Below, in pieces: positions 1 through 7,988 of a stretch of DNA of 64,000 bases (its first letter is position 1; each line of letters begins with the position of its first letter). The notes under the pieces were generated by a model. It did no database searches and had not been told where the DNA came from. It worked only from the letters and a program-made list of their open reading frames with translations. The position numbers were made by a program, and so were the translations under genes. The DNA is from Streptomyces sp. NBC_00536 (lineage in GTDB: Bacteria; Actinomycetota; Actinomycetes; Streptomycetales; Streptomycetaceae), in assembly GCF_036346295.1 (NCBI RefSeq), contig NZ_CP107819.1:7626001-7690000 (forward strand), in the 5' to 3' direction.

Positions 1-330
1 GTCCGCGTGGACGAGGACCACCGCGCCGATGGTGTCCGCGGCGAGTACGACGGCCCACGCGGCCAGCGGCCGGGTCAGCGCCAGCAGCAGCGGCACGGTC
101 TGGGCCACCGCCAGCGCGCCCGCCCAGCCGCCGCCCGCCTTGTAGTCGTTGGTGAGGACACTGGCCGTCACGGGCAGCAGCGTGAGCAGGGCCACCGCGA
201 CGACCGCGTACGGCAGTCGGCGCTGCCAGCGCTTCGGGGCCTGCGCGAACAACGGCTCCGCGGCTCTGGCCGGGGTCCGCAGCACCACGGCCAGCCCGCG
301 CGACGGACCGGGGGTCTCTTCGCTTCGCAT
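1..330 (-). CDS. Probable sensor histidine kinase, N-terminal fragment (cut by window edge)
   Basis: An open frame runs leftward from ATG at 330 off the window start, giving 110 codons and no stop. After a polar N-terminus rich in Arg and Pro come hydrophobic stretches typical of membrane helices (PYAVVAVALLTLLPVTASVL, then WAGALAVAQTVPLLLALTRP and WAVVLAADTIGAVVLV). This resembles the N-terminal membrane sensor region of Streptomyces two-component histidine kinases, but the kinase domains lie outside the window, so the assignment rests on pattern only. Another polytopic membrane protein is possible. Confidence 0.5.
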   Translation of the reverse strand, partial: MRSEETPGPSRGLAVVLRTPARAAEPLFAQAPKRWQRRLPYAVVAVALLTLLPVTASVLTNDYKAGGGWAGALAVAQTVPLLLALTRPLAAWAVVLAADTIGAVVLVHAD

Positions 331-349
331 GATCCGTCCAGCGTAGTGC

Positions 350-391
350 GGGACCGGGACCGGGACCGGGACCGGGACCGGGACCGGGACC
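350..391. repeat. Hexanucleotide tandem repeat (GGGACC) x7
   Basis: Seven perfect head-to-tail copies of GGGACC lie just upstream of the leftward kinase-like gene, in the gap before the AEC transporter gene. No gene covers it convincingly. It is a simple-sequence tract that could vary in copy number by slippage. Confidence 0.9.
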
Positions 392-516
392 CGGGCCGTC
401 GGGCCGCCCCGCGCGGATCTTGCCGGGGCGCCGGGGGATAGGGTCTCCGGTGGCGCCGTGGGGACGGCGTCACCAGGGACAACACCAGGGACAACGCGAG
501 CGTCAGGGGTCGGGGC

Positions 517-1485
517 ATGGGTGCGGTGGCCACGCTGGAGAAACTGCTGCCGGTGCTGCTGGCCTTCGGCTGCGGCGCGGTGCTCGCGAAACGGAAGGTC
601 GTACCCGCCGAGGCGTCCAAGGCCTTCGCGGACTACGCCTTCCTCTTCGCCGTCCCCTGCTACCTCTTCGGCAACATCTACGCGAGCGATCTCGGCGCCC
701 TGTTCAACTGGCGCGCGCTGTCCGGCTACGCCGCCACCGCCGCCCTCGCCGTGCTGGCGGTCGGGCTGGCCGCGCGGGCCCGCGGGGTGCGGGAGCCGCG
801 CGGGGTCGCCCTGCGCATCATGGCGGGAGTGCAGGTCAACACCGCCTACTTCGCGGTCCCCGTCTTCATCACGGTGTTCGGCACCGCGGCGCCGATCTTC
901 CCGGTGCTGCTCTTCCAGGTCTGCGTGCTGTCCCTCGTGGTCATCGCCATCATGGAACTGGGCCGTGCGGACGACCTCGCCGACGACCTCGCGGACGGGG
1001 CCGCGCACGGCACGGGCGCCCGGCTCGTCCGCGCCGTCGGCGCCTCGCTCACCACTCCGCTCGTCCTCGCCTGCAACGCGGGCATCCTCCTCAACCTGCT
1101 CTCCCTGCACGTCCCGAAGGTGGTCCTCGACGGCTTCTCCTTCGTCGGCGACAGCGCCTCGCCCGTCGCGCTGTTCGCCCTCGGCCTCCACCTCGGCGGC
1201 CTCGGCCTCGACATACGGGGCACGACCCGCGAGGAGATCGCCCTGATCGCCTTCAAATGCCTCGCCTTCCCCCTGCTCGCCTGGGCCGTCTGCGGCGGCC
1301 TGTTCGGCGTCCACGGCGACTGGCTGAAGTACCTGGTCCTGATCGCCGCGATGCCCACCCCGCAGAACCTCTTCATCTTCGCCCAGCGCTACGACATCGG
1401 CGTCGACCTCTCCGCCGCCCTGGTCATCAAAAGCTCGGTCGCGGCCCTGCTCCTGCTCCCCCTCTGGATCCAGTGGGCGGCATGA
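517..1485 (+). CDS. AEC family (auxin efflux carrier-like) transporter
   Basis: A 322-residue integral membrane protein with about ten hydrophobic segments along its whole length, the size and layout of bacterial AEC/MleP-type permeases. Family members export or take up organic anions such as malate; the substrate here cannot be read from the sequence. The ATG at 517 is chosen because the hydrophobic core (EKLLPVLLAFGCGAVLAKR) begins a few residues later and a purine-rich stretch (AGGGG) precedes it. The stop overlaps the start of the next gene (ATGA), so the two are translationally coupled. Confidence 0.85.
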   Translation: MGAVATLEKLLPVLLAFGCGAVLAKRKVVPAEASKAFADYAFLFAVPCYLFGNIYASDLGALFNWRALSGYAATAALAVLAVGLAARARGVREPRGVALRIMAGVQVNTAYFAVPVFITVFGTAAPIFPVLLFQVCVLSLVVIAIMELGRADDLADDLADGAAHGTGARLVRAVGASLTTPLVLACNAGILLNLLSLHVPKVVLDGFSFVGDSASPVALFALGLHLGGLGLDIRGTTREEIALIAFKCLAFPLLAWAVCGGLFGVHGDWLKYLVLIAAMPTPQNLFIFAQRYDIGVDLSAALVIKSSVAALLLLPLWIQWAA

Positions 1486-2069
1486 TCCGGCCGGTCCTGC
1501 TCACCCTGACCGGCGGCGCGGGCGCGGGCAAGACGACCCTGGCCACCGCACTGGCGGCCGCCGCGCCCGAGGGCCCGCTGCGCGTGCTCCACGGCGACGA
1601 CTACTACTACGCCGACACGTACCCCGGCGACACGCCCCGGCGCGGCATCTGGCGGCCCGACGCCACCGGCACCCCGCGCCTGGACACCGGCGACCCGCGG
1701 TCGGCCGACGGCGACCGCCTCGCCGAGGACGCGGACCGCGCGCTCGCGGTGGCCCGGGTGGTCGTCGTCGAGGGCCTGTTCGCCCGGCACGTCACCCCGC
1801 GGGTGGCCTGCGCCCGCTTCGACGTGTTCGTCGACCTCCCGGCCGATCTGCGGCTGGCGCGCAAAATCCGGCGCAAGTGCCTGCGCGAAGGGTTCCCCCT
1901 CGACGTCCTGCTGACGAACTACCTCGACCACCGGCGCGGCGCGCACGAGCGCCATGTCGAACCGGTCCGCACCACCTGCGACCTCGTCGTCGACGCGCGC
2001 CGGGACTCCGTACTCCTGGCGCGGTCCATCTGGGAGGCGATCGCCGCCCGGTCCGCCCGGTCCGATTGA
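1482..2069 (+). CDS. Uridine kinase-like P-loop nucleoside/sugar kinase
   Basis: A 195-residue cytoplasmic P-loop kinase. The Walker A motif GGAGAGKTT lies at residues 10-18, and HGDDYYY about 30 residues later matches the (H)GDDFY nucleoside-binding motif of uridine kinase family proteins. A run RKIRRKCLREG probably forms the basic lid. It is shorter than classical Udk (about 210 aa), so the true substrate could be another nucleoside or small molecule. ATG at 1482 overlaps the transporter stop by four bases, implying co-transcription and perhaps a shared substrate. The gene ends 6 bp from the convergent APH-type gene. Confidence 0.8.
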   Translation: MIRPVLLTLTGGAGAGKTTLATALAAAAPEGPLRVLHGDDYYYADTYPGDTPRRGIWRPDATGTPRLDTGDPRSADGDRLAEDADRALAVARVVVVEGLFARHVTPRVACARFDVFVDLPADLRLARKIRRKCLREGFPLDVLLTNYLDHRRGAHERHVEPVRTTCDLVVDARRDSVLLARSIWEAIAARSARSD

Positions 2070-2075
2070 AGCCGG

Positions 2076-3116
2076 TCACGGGCGGGTCGACGGGATGGGG
2101 GGCAGGCGGGGCCAGCGGTCGTGCATGCGGACGCGGATGCGGGACGCGAGTTCCGACAGGGTGGAGAGTTCCGGGTGGTCCGCGCCCAGGGTGGTGACCA
2201 CGGCGAGGCGGTGGGCGAGGCGCTGGCGGGCCGTGGCCGGGCCCCAGGGCCAGTCCCGGCGTGCGGCCCGGGCCAGGTGGTCGCCGTTCTCGCGGTCGGC
2301 CCGCGGCACCAGCGCGTCCCCGCGCAGCAGCCAGCCCGCGCAGGCGTCGGCGAGGCCGTCGGGGAGGTCCTCGCCCCGCTCCTCCCGCCACACCGCCGCG
2401 TAGGCGGCCTCGGCCCGGGCCAGCAGGGGCGGGGCCGCGGCGGTCACGAACCTGCAGGTGGGGAAGCCGATCCGGAGGTAGGCCAGTTCCGCCAGACCGC
2501 TGCCCAGAGAGGCCTGTTCGAAGTCCACGAACCGGATCCCCGCCGGGGTGTGCAGGTCGTTGCCGGGGCACGGGTCGCCGTGCAGCAGTGAGTCCGCCGG
2601 GGCGGCGGCGAGCCGCTCCACCAGCGCCCGCACGTCCGACTCCGTCCCGGCCGGGACCTCGGCCCCCAGCTCCCCGGCGAAGCCGAGGAACGCCGCGACG
2701 TCCGCCGCGTCCGGGCCCCGCCAGCGCGGCAGCGCCCCCGCGTCGGCCCCGGCCGGCCCCGCCCCGCAGGCGTGCAGCCGCGCCAGTGCCTGCGCGTACT
2801 CCACGATCCACCCGGGCCCGGGCCGCCGGTGTTCCAGGTGTTCCAGTACGAGGACCCGCTCGTCCGGGTCGGCGCCGAGCAGCGCGGGCACCACCGGCCC
2901 CGCGCCCCGCCGCCCGGCCAGTCGCAGTGCGGCCACCTCGCGCTCGTACCGCCCCCGCGCCTCGGGCCCGGCGACGAGCTGCTTCAACACGGCCGGTCCT
3001 GACGCCAGTTCCACCCGCCACACCAGCGAGCGCGGGCTGCTCTCCAGCCGCCGCACCCGCCCCGGCGGCCCCAGCCGCTCCCGCAGCCCGTCCCCGAACG
3101 GCAATCGGTCCGTCAT
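2076..3116 (-). CDS. Aminoglycoside phosphotransferase (APH)/choline kinase family protein
   Basis: A 346-residue protein of the APH/choline kinase fold. The catalytic loop LLHGDPCPGN (HGDxxxxN pattern) and the metal-binding FVDFEQA motif that follows are both present, so it should be an active small-molecule kinase. The substrate is unknown, and most chromosomal Streptomyces members are not resistance genes. The start MTDRLPF at 3116 is preferred over an in-frame codon 36 bp upstream because GGAAGGGG sits seven or so bases before it. It is convergent with the uridine kinase-like gene. Confidence 0.8.
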   Translation of the reverse strand: MTDRLPFGDGLRERLGPPGRVRRLESSPRSLVWRVELASGPAVLKQLVAGPEARGRYEREVAALRLAGRRGAGPVVPALLGADPDERVLVLEHLEHRRPGPGWIVEYAQALARLHACGAGPAGADAGALPRWRGPDAADVAAFLGFAGELGAEVPAGTESDVRALVERLAAAPADSLLHGDPCPGNDLHTPAGIRFVDFEQASLGSGLAELAYLRIGFPTCRFVTAAAPPLLARAEAAYAAVWREERGEDLPDGLADACAGWLLRGDALVPRADRENGDHLARAARRDWPWGPATARQRLAHRLAVVTTLGADHPELSTLSELASRIRVRMHDRWPRLPPIPSTRP

Positions 3117-3241
3117 CGCGCCCCTTCCGTTCCCCGGCAGAAACGCCCCCACCCCACCACGCGCGGCGGCCCGCCGTCACCCGGTTTTGCGGGCCGCCCC
3201 GGCCGCGTTCCCCCGGGCGGGGGAGCGTCGTTGAGCCCGGT

Positions 3242-3622
3242 ATGGAAACTGGCGTGGAACTGCCGTCCGTCGCGGCGCCCGGGGTCGGGGAGCGGGCCGA
3301 TGCCGCCGCCGACGCGGCCTGTCACCTGTACGACGCCGCCTTCCTCGGCGGCTGGAGCCGGACCGCCGCCGAGGACGCCGCCGAGACCATCGAGACCACC
3401 GCGCACGCGCTGGCGAACGTCCACCCCCGGGCGGAGGTCATCCTCGCGCCGGTGCACGCGGCCCTCGCCGACCTGCGGCGGCGGCTCGAACTGCCCCCGG
3501 CGGACACCGTGATCGCGCCGGGCGTGGTGCCGACCCCCCGGACCGTGGGGAACCCGCGGCGCACCCGGCGCCCGTACGGGCTCATCGCGCCGCGTCGACC
3601 GCCGACTGGTACAGGTTCCTGA
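3242..3622 (+). CDS. Hypothetical small protein
   Basis: A 126-residue open frame starting METGVELPS. The central part (DAACHLYDAAFLGGWSRTAAEDAAETIETTAHAL) looks like a real amphipathic alpha-helical protein, while the C-terminus is Arg/Pro-rich and basic. Its last 41 bases overlap the 3' end of the convergent protease gene. No strong ribosome-binding site stands at the usual distance; a GGGGGAG lies about 20 bp upstream. I recognise no domain. It could be spurious or have an upstream start. Confidence 0.45.
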   Translation: METGVELPSVAAPGVGERADAAADAACHLYDAAFLGGWSRTAAEDAAETIETTAHALANVHPRAEVILAPVHAALADLRRRLELPPADTVIAPGVVPTPRTVGNPRRTRRPYGLIAPRRPPTGTGS

Positions 3623-4505
3623 CGTCCGTGCCGAAGTAGGCGCTGTACGAGGTGTCCGGTCCGGGACCGCCCGTCTTCCAGCCGCCGATCACCCCGACCA
3701 CGTCACCGGTGTTGGTGAACCGGTCGAAGTTCTTCAGGAACGGGCCGCCGCTGGTCCCGCCGGGATACCCGGTGCAGTCGATCCGCAGGAACGACCCCGG
3801 GCTGGCCGGATCGGTACTTGTGAACTTGGTCGTCCGGTTGACGCACACGCGCGGCCGCGCGGCCGAGGCCGGATAGCCGATCAGCCGGACCTCGTCGTGC
3901 TCGTACCCGTCCCCCGTGACCAGCCGGTTCCCGCCGACCGCGTCCTCCACCTCCGTGCCCTGGCTGTTCGGCCCGACCCGGGCGAAGGCCACGTCGAGGG
4001 TGGCCGCGAGATCGGGCCCCTGCTGCTGGTAGCGCGGGTCGACCCACACCTTCAGCACGGGGAACATCCCGTACGGGCGGGGGGTCTTGGCCGTGTAGTG
4101 CGGTACGAACGCCACCTGCCGGGTGTCGGCGCCCAGCAGGCAGTGCGCCGCCCCGAGCACCAGGTCGTGGTGGGCGGAGGCGACCACGCTCGCGGTGCAG
4201 AAGTACCCGCCGCCGTCCTTCATCACGAACAGCCGGCCGACCACCGGCACCCCGTCGAAGTCCTGCCCGTCACCCGGCCCGGCGGCCACCGCGGGGACGC
4301 CCGGGTCGCCACCCATGGCGGTGGCCGCCGCCATCCGCTCCGGGGTCCAGAAGGCCTGCGCGTCCCCGGCCGTCCAGTGGCCCTTGCCCGGCGCCCGGGT
4401 CCCGGCGGCGCTCCCGGCTCCGGCGGGCAGCTGCCCGATGCCCACCGCCACGGTGGCCGCGGCCACCACGACAAGCGTCCGACGCAGCATCGCACCACAC
4501 CGCAT
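3582..4505 (-). CDS. Secreted trypsin-like serine protease
   Basis: A 307-residue exported chymotrypsin-fold protease. A signal peptide (residues 1-30, hydrophobic run LVVVAAATVAVGIGQLPAGA) is followed by a propeptide-like stretch. The catalytic triad is visible: His121 (GAAHC), Asp171 (DVAFARV) and Ser252 (GGTSGGPF). Cys residues flank the His and Ser motifs, consistent with disulfides outside the cell. The ATG at 4505 is chosen because AGAGGA lies 8-10 bases upstream; ATG at 4490 is an alternative. It lies 65 bp downstream of the flavin oxidase gene on the same strand, and both products are predicted to be exported. Confidence 0.85.
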   Translation of the reverse strand: MRCGAMLRRTLVVVAAATVAVGIGQLPAGAGSAAGTRAPGKGHWTAGDAQAFWTPERMAAATAMGGDPGVPAVAAGPGDGQDFDGVPVVGRLFVMKDGGGYFCTASVVASAHHDLVLGAAHCLLGADTRQVAFVPHYTAKTPRPYGMFPVLKVWVDPRYQQQGPDLAATLDVAFARVGPNSQGTEVEDAVGGNRLVTGDGYEHDEVRLIGYPASAARPRVCVNRTTKFTSTDPASPGSFLRIDCTGYPGGTSGGPFLKNFDRFTNTGDVVGVIGGWKTGGPGPDTSYSAYFGTDVRNLYQSAVDAAR

Positions 4506-4570
4506 GCTGAATTCCTCTTCTCGCTGCTGACCGGACCGCTGACCGGATCCGACCGGGGGGAGCCCGCGCA

Positions 4571-6103
4571 CTAGACCGCCTGCGGGAAGTCGAAGAGACG
4601 GCCGGGGTCGTAGGCACGCTTGACCTCCGTCAAACGAGCGAGGTTGCCGCCGTAGTACGCCTCGCGCCAGTTCCCGAGCTTCGGATCCGTGTAGTTCTGG
4701 TACGCGCGCCCGCTCGCCCACGGCCGCAGCCGCTGCCAGAGCCCGTCCAGCCAGGCCTGGTGCCGCCCGGCCTCGGCGGGCGTCGCCCCCGCGGGCCAGT
4801 ACGCGAGGTACTGGGCCAGGAACCCGGCGCCGCGGTGCACGAAGGCCGTCGCCGCCGGGTCCACCCGGCCCACCGCGCCCCCGCACACCCCGTCGAACTG
4901 CACCACCCCGAGCCCGCCCGGGGGCACCGCCGAGGCGTAGCGCCGTACGCCGTCCAGCGCGGCCGTGACCGCGTCCTCGGGCAGGCCCGCCGCGGGCCAG
5001 AAGTCCGAGCGGGCCGCGTGGTCGTCCCGGCCGAGGCGCCCCTGCGGATCGTGCCCGGGCAGCCGCCCCGGCAGGTGGCACTGCGCCCGCGTCTCCTCCC
5101 GGCAGCCGGACAGGGTCCGCATCGTGTCGCCGTAGCCGGCCACCTCCACATGGCTGTCGCGGGGCCGGATCCCGACCTCGTCCGCCAGCCGCGACAGCTG
5201 CGCCTCCAGCTCCCGGCGCCCGTCGAGGCACAGCACCCGCACGGCCGCGGGGCCCGGCGCCGTACCGGGCTCGGCCACGAACTCGACCTGGCTCCAGAAG
5301 GGGTCCGCCAGCGTGCCCAGCCAGCGCTGCCAGCCGCGCAGCAGGGCGGCCGAGTCCGGCCACGGCCAGTGCAGTTCGGCGAAGGCGCAGTCACCGGCCG
5401 GACGGGTGCGCAGCCGGAATTCGGTGACCACCCCGAAGTTCCCGCCGCCGCCCCCGCGCAGCGCCCAGAACAGGTCGGGATCCGTCCGCGCGTCCACGTC
5501 GCGCACGGCCCCGTCGGGGGTGACGATCCGGATGCCGGTGAGCTGGTCGCTGGTCGTTCCGAAGGCCCGGCTGGAGACCCCGAGACCGCCGCCGAGGGCG
5601 AGGCCCGCGATCCCGACGGAGGGGCACAGCCCGGTGGGCACGGCCACGCCCCGCTCCGCGAGGAGCGCGTTCACGTCCCCGAGCCGGGCCCCCGCACCCA
5701 CCCGGACCTCGCCGGTCCCGGTCTCGATCCCGGCCATCGCGCCGACGTCGACGACCAGGCCCGGGCCGGTCGAGTACCCGGCGTAGCTGTGCCCGCCGCC
5801 GCGCGGTACGACGGCCACCGCCGCGCGGCGGGCGAAGGCCAGGCAGGTGGCGACGTCCCCCGGATGCGCGGGGTAGGCGACCGCGCCGGGCGCGATCGCG
5901 TCGTAGCGCGGCTGGAAGAGCCGGCGGGCCTCGGCGTAGTCCCGCTGCCCGGGCAGCACCACCGGCCCGTCCAGGTCCCGCGCGAGCGCCGCGAAGTCGG
6001 CGGCGCGCCGCCCGTCCCGGATTCCCGGTGGCCCGCTCGCCCCGACGGAGGCGAGAACGGCTGCGGCAGCACCCGCCAGGACGTGACGGCGATCGAGGCT
6101 CAT
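4571..6103 (-). CDS. Tat-exported FAD-linked oxidase with berberine-bridge domain
   Basis: A 510-residue secreted flavoprotein of the VAO/berberine bridge enzyme family. The N-terminus SLDRRHVLAGAAAAVLA is a Tat-type signal. The FAD-binding domain follows: RGGGHSYAG carries His105 (8-alpha-N1-histidyl flavin attachment) and TGLCPSVGIAG carries Cys160 (6-S-cysteinyl attachment), so flavin should be bicovalently bound. The C-terminal YQNYTDPKLGNWREAYYGGN segment is the BBE motif that closes the family. Related enzymes oxidise carbohydrates or secondary-metabolite alcohols and release hydrogen peroxide; the substrate here is unknown. Length is normal for the family. Confidence 0.88.
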   Translation of the reverse strand: MSLDRRHVLAGAAAAVLASVGASGPPGIRDGRRAADFAALARDLDGPVVLPGQRDYAEARRLFQPRYDAIAPGAVAYPAHPGDVATCLAFARRAAVAVVPRGGGHSYAGYSTGPGLVVDVGAMAGIETGTGEVRVGAGARLGDVNALLAERGVAVPTGLCPSVGIAGLALGGGLGVSSRAFGTTSDQLTGIRIVTPDGAVRDVDARTDPDLFWALRGGGGGNFGVVTEFRLRTRPAGDCAFAELHWPWPDSAALLRGWQRWLGTLADPFWSQVEFVAEPGTAPGPAAVRVLCLDGRRELEAQLSRLADEVGIRPRDSHVEVAGYGDTMRTLSGCREETRAQCHLPGRLPGHDPQGRLGRDDHAARSDFWPAAGLPEDAVTAALDGVRRYASAVPPGGLGVVQFDGVCGGAVGRVDPAATAFVHRGAGFLAQYLAYWPAGATPAEAGRHQAWLDGLWQRLRPWASGRAYQNYTDPKLGNWREAYYGGNLARLTEVKRAYDPGRLFDFPQAV

Positions 6104-6211
6104 GTCCCACTAGTGCCATCGCGGCCCCCGATCGCCCGCGGGACAGGGCCGCGCACGGCCCCGGCTCCCCCCGAACGGCCCACCCCCGACACCCCGGCCG
6201 GGCGCGGTGCC

Positions 6212-7849
6212 TCAGGGATGCTGCGACGCCGCGGAGATCCGGCAGACACCCCCTGGTCCCGACGGGTGGCCCAGGGTGGTCCACAGATCGCCCGGGGTCT
6301 GCGGACTCAGCCGCATCAGCGTGAGCGCCTTGGCGGGCAGGGGTCCGGTCAGCAGGGCCACCGTGTCCGGGGTGCGTTCCAGCGCGGGGGCGGCGGCGGC
6401 CAGGTCTTCGGCGAGCGCCCCGGCCGAGCCCGCCAGCGCCCCGAGCGCCCCCGTCACCAGCGAACCGAAGAGCTTGCGGCGCAGCAGCGTCTCGTCGTCC
6501 GTGACGAGCCGCCCCGCCAGCGGCGGCGCCGGGATCCCGTGCGCGGCGAGCCGGGCCGGGCTGATCCGGATGTCGGCGAGGTCCCGGTAGACCAGCCGCA
6601 GCGGCTCCCCGGCGGGGGAGAGGACGACCAGCAGGTTCTGGCCGTGCGCCTCCAGGGCCACGCCCAGGTCGAGGACGCGCAGGCACACCGAGAGCGCGAG
6701 CCGGGCGAAGGCGGCCCGCCAGGCGGGGGAGCGCGCCCACGAGGTGCCGGCGAGGGCCCCGACCGGCACCACCCGCTCGCCCGCGCCGGTGTCGGCGTAC
6801 CGCTCCGGCGGCTCGCGCAGCACGGCCGCCAGGTCCGGGCTGTGCGAGGTGACCGCGCCCAGGGTCCGGGTGACGTGCAGCCGTCCGTCGAGCCGGGCGG
6901 CCAGGGAGCCGGCGAAGTCCGACACCGCTTGCGCCGTCTCGATCGAGTACGCCGAGATGTCCCGCACGGAGGAGGTCAGCCGGGTGCTCAGCGCGGTCTT
7001 CAGCTGCGGGGCGGCGCCCGCCGGGGCGAAGCCGTCCAGCGGGCCGCCCGCGACCGGGGCCAGCGAGCGCAGCGCCATCAGCGGATGCGCCGTGAACCCC
7101 GCCCCGCCGACCGCCGCCCCGGGGAGCCCGGGCACGTGCTCCGCCTGCCACGGGTGCACCGGGACGAGGATCCGCGCCCCGTCCCGCAGCGCCGCCGGCC
7201 AGGCGCCTGCGAGCAGGGTCTCGTCCGCCCGTACGGCGCGCAGGCCGAGGGTGACGACCGGCCGGTGCTCCGGCGCGTACGCCAGCTCCTCGGCCACCGA
7301 GAAACCGGGGCGGTAGCGGCAGTTGGGGTGGTAGGGGTGTCCGTCGACCACCCGCTGCTCCCACTCCCAGACCTCGGCCGGACGGTCCGGGCCCCGGTGG
7401 CGGGACTGCCCGGCCCGGGAGAGCGCGAGGGAGGCGGTGCTGCCGTCCAGCTCGGCCGCGAAACCGGCGCCGTTCGGAGCCCCCAGCGCCGCCATCAGGT
7501 CAGAGGCCCGCGTGTGCACGGCGCTGTCGAGGTCCAGCTCGCGCACGTACGCGTCGCTCGCGTACGGATCGGGGAGCGGCCCGCGCAGCCGCCCGCCACC
7601 GGCGAGCAGCACGGTCATCGCGTCACCGGACACCGAGCGCCGCACCACCCAGGGCAGCGGTTCGAAGGCCAGTGCCCGCCACAGCCGGGTCAGTACGGCC
7701 GCCCGCGCGCCGGGCAGCGCCGCCGCGTAGGCCGGGCCGAGCGTCGGCCGTACGTCGTCCAGCCGGGCGGCGACGGCCTCCTCGGCGGCGGATCCGGGGG
7801 CATGGCCACTGCGGTACAGGGCAGTACTCCTTCCATCACGGCACATCAC
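6212..7849 (-). CDS. IucA/IucC family NRPS-independent siderophore (NIS) synthetase
   Basis: A protein of about 535-545 residues with hallmark NIS synthetase motifs: DGHPYHPNCR, VPVHPWQ and LEAHGQNLLV, then a C-terminal FhuF-like helical part. NIS enzymes use ATP to join citrate-type carboxylates to amines or alcohols when building siderophores. The start is uncertain: the frame opens with GTG ATG at 7849/7846, but the best Shine-Dalgarno (GGAAGGAG, about 7825-7832) lies inside it, just before an in-frame CTG at 7819. It is divergent from a second NIS gene across a short gap; no siderophore exporter or receptor is visible nearby. Confidence 0.87.
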   Translation of the reverse strand: MMCRDGRSTALYRSGHAPGSAAEEAVAARLDDVRPTLGPAYAAALPGARAAVLTRLWRALAFEPLPWVVRRSVSGDAMTVLLAGGGRLRGPLPDPYASDAYVRELDLDSAVHTRASDLMAALGAPNGAGFAAELDGSTASLALSRAGQSRHRGPDRPAEVWEWEQRVVDGHPYHPNCRYRPGFSVAEELAYAPEHRPVVTLGLRAVRADETLLAGAWPAALRDGARILVPVHPWQAEHVPGLPGAAVGGAGFTAHPLMALRSLAPVAGGPLDGFAPAGAAPQLKTALSTRLTSSVRDISAYSIETAQAVSDFAGSLAARLDGRLHVTRTLGAVTSHSPDLAAVLREPPERYADTGAGERVVPVGALAGTSWARSPAWRAAFARLALSVCLRVLDLGVALEAHGQNLLVVLSPAGEPLRLVYRDLADIRISPARLAAHGIPAPPLAGRLVTDDETLLRRKLFGSLVTGALGALAGSAGALAEDLAAAAPALERTPDTVALLTGPLPAKALTLMRLSPQTPGDLWTTLGHPSGPGGVCRISAASQHP

Positions 7850-7877
7850 GTCATGTCATTGCATGATCGGTTTCCCG

Positions 7878-7909
7878 GATCACCGGATGACCAGATCGCC
7901 GGATCATCA
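7878..7909. repeat. Tandem 16-bp direct repeat in the divergent NIS promoter region
   Basis: Two adjacent 16-bp units, GATCACCGGATGACCA and GATCGCCGGATCATCA, match at 13 of 16 positions. Looser copies (GATCGCCGATACTGA and GATCACTGCCGGA) follow before the rightward NIS gene. The position between two divergent genes suggests a regulator site, but no recognised iron-box (TTAGGTTAGGCTAACCTAA-like) is present. Function is inferred only. Confidence 0.5.
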
Positions 7910-7988
7910 TCACCCGAACGCCCCGGCGGCCGCTCGGATCGCCGATACTGAAGATCACTGCCGGACCTAGAGGGAAGTCCGTGGACCC

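Noticed and set aside
350..391. CRISPR-like array
   Set aside because: Pure hexamer repeat without spacers and no cas genes.
3582..5363. 593-residue protease frame extending upstream of 4505
   Set aside because: The upstream part is out of register with the flavin oxidase gene it overlaps; signal peptide and AGAGGA place the start at 4505.
4760..7951. Very long rightward open frame (over 1000 codons) opposite the flavin oxidase and NIS genes
   Set aside because: It is an antisense shadow caused by GC-rich third positions; its product is Arg/Pro/Gly-rich without domains, while the opposite strand encodes two clear enzymes.
7850..7988. Iron-box for DmdR/IdeR between the NIS genes
   Set aside because: No sequence resembling TTAGGTTAGGCTAACCTAA could be found by eye on either strand.
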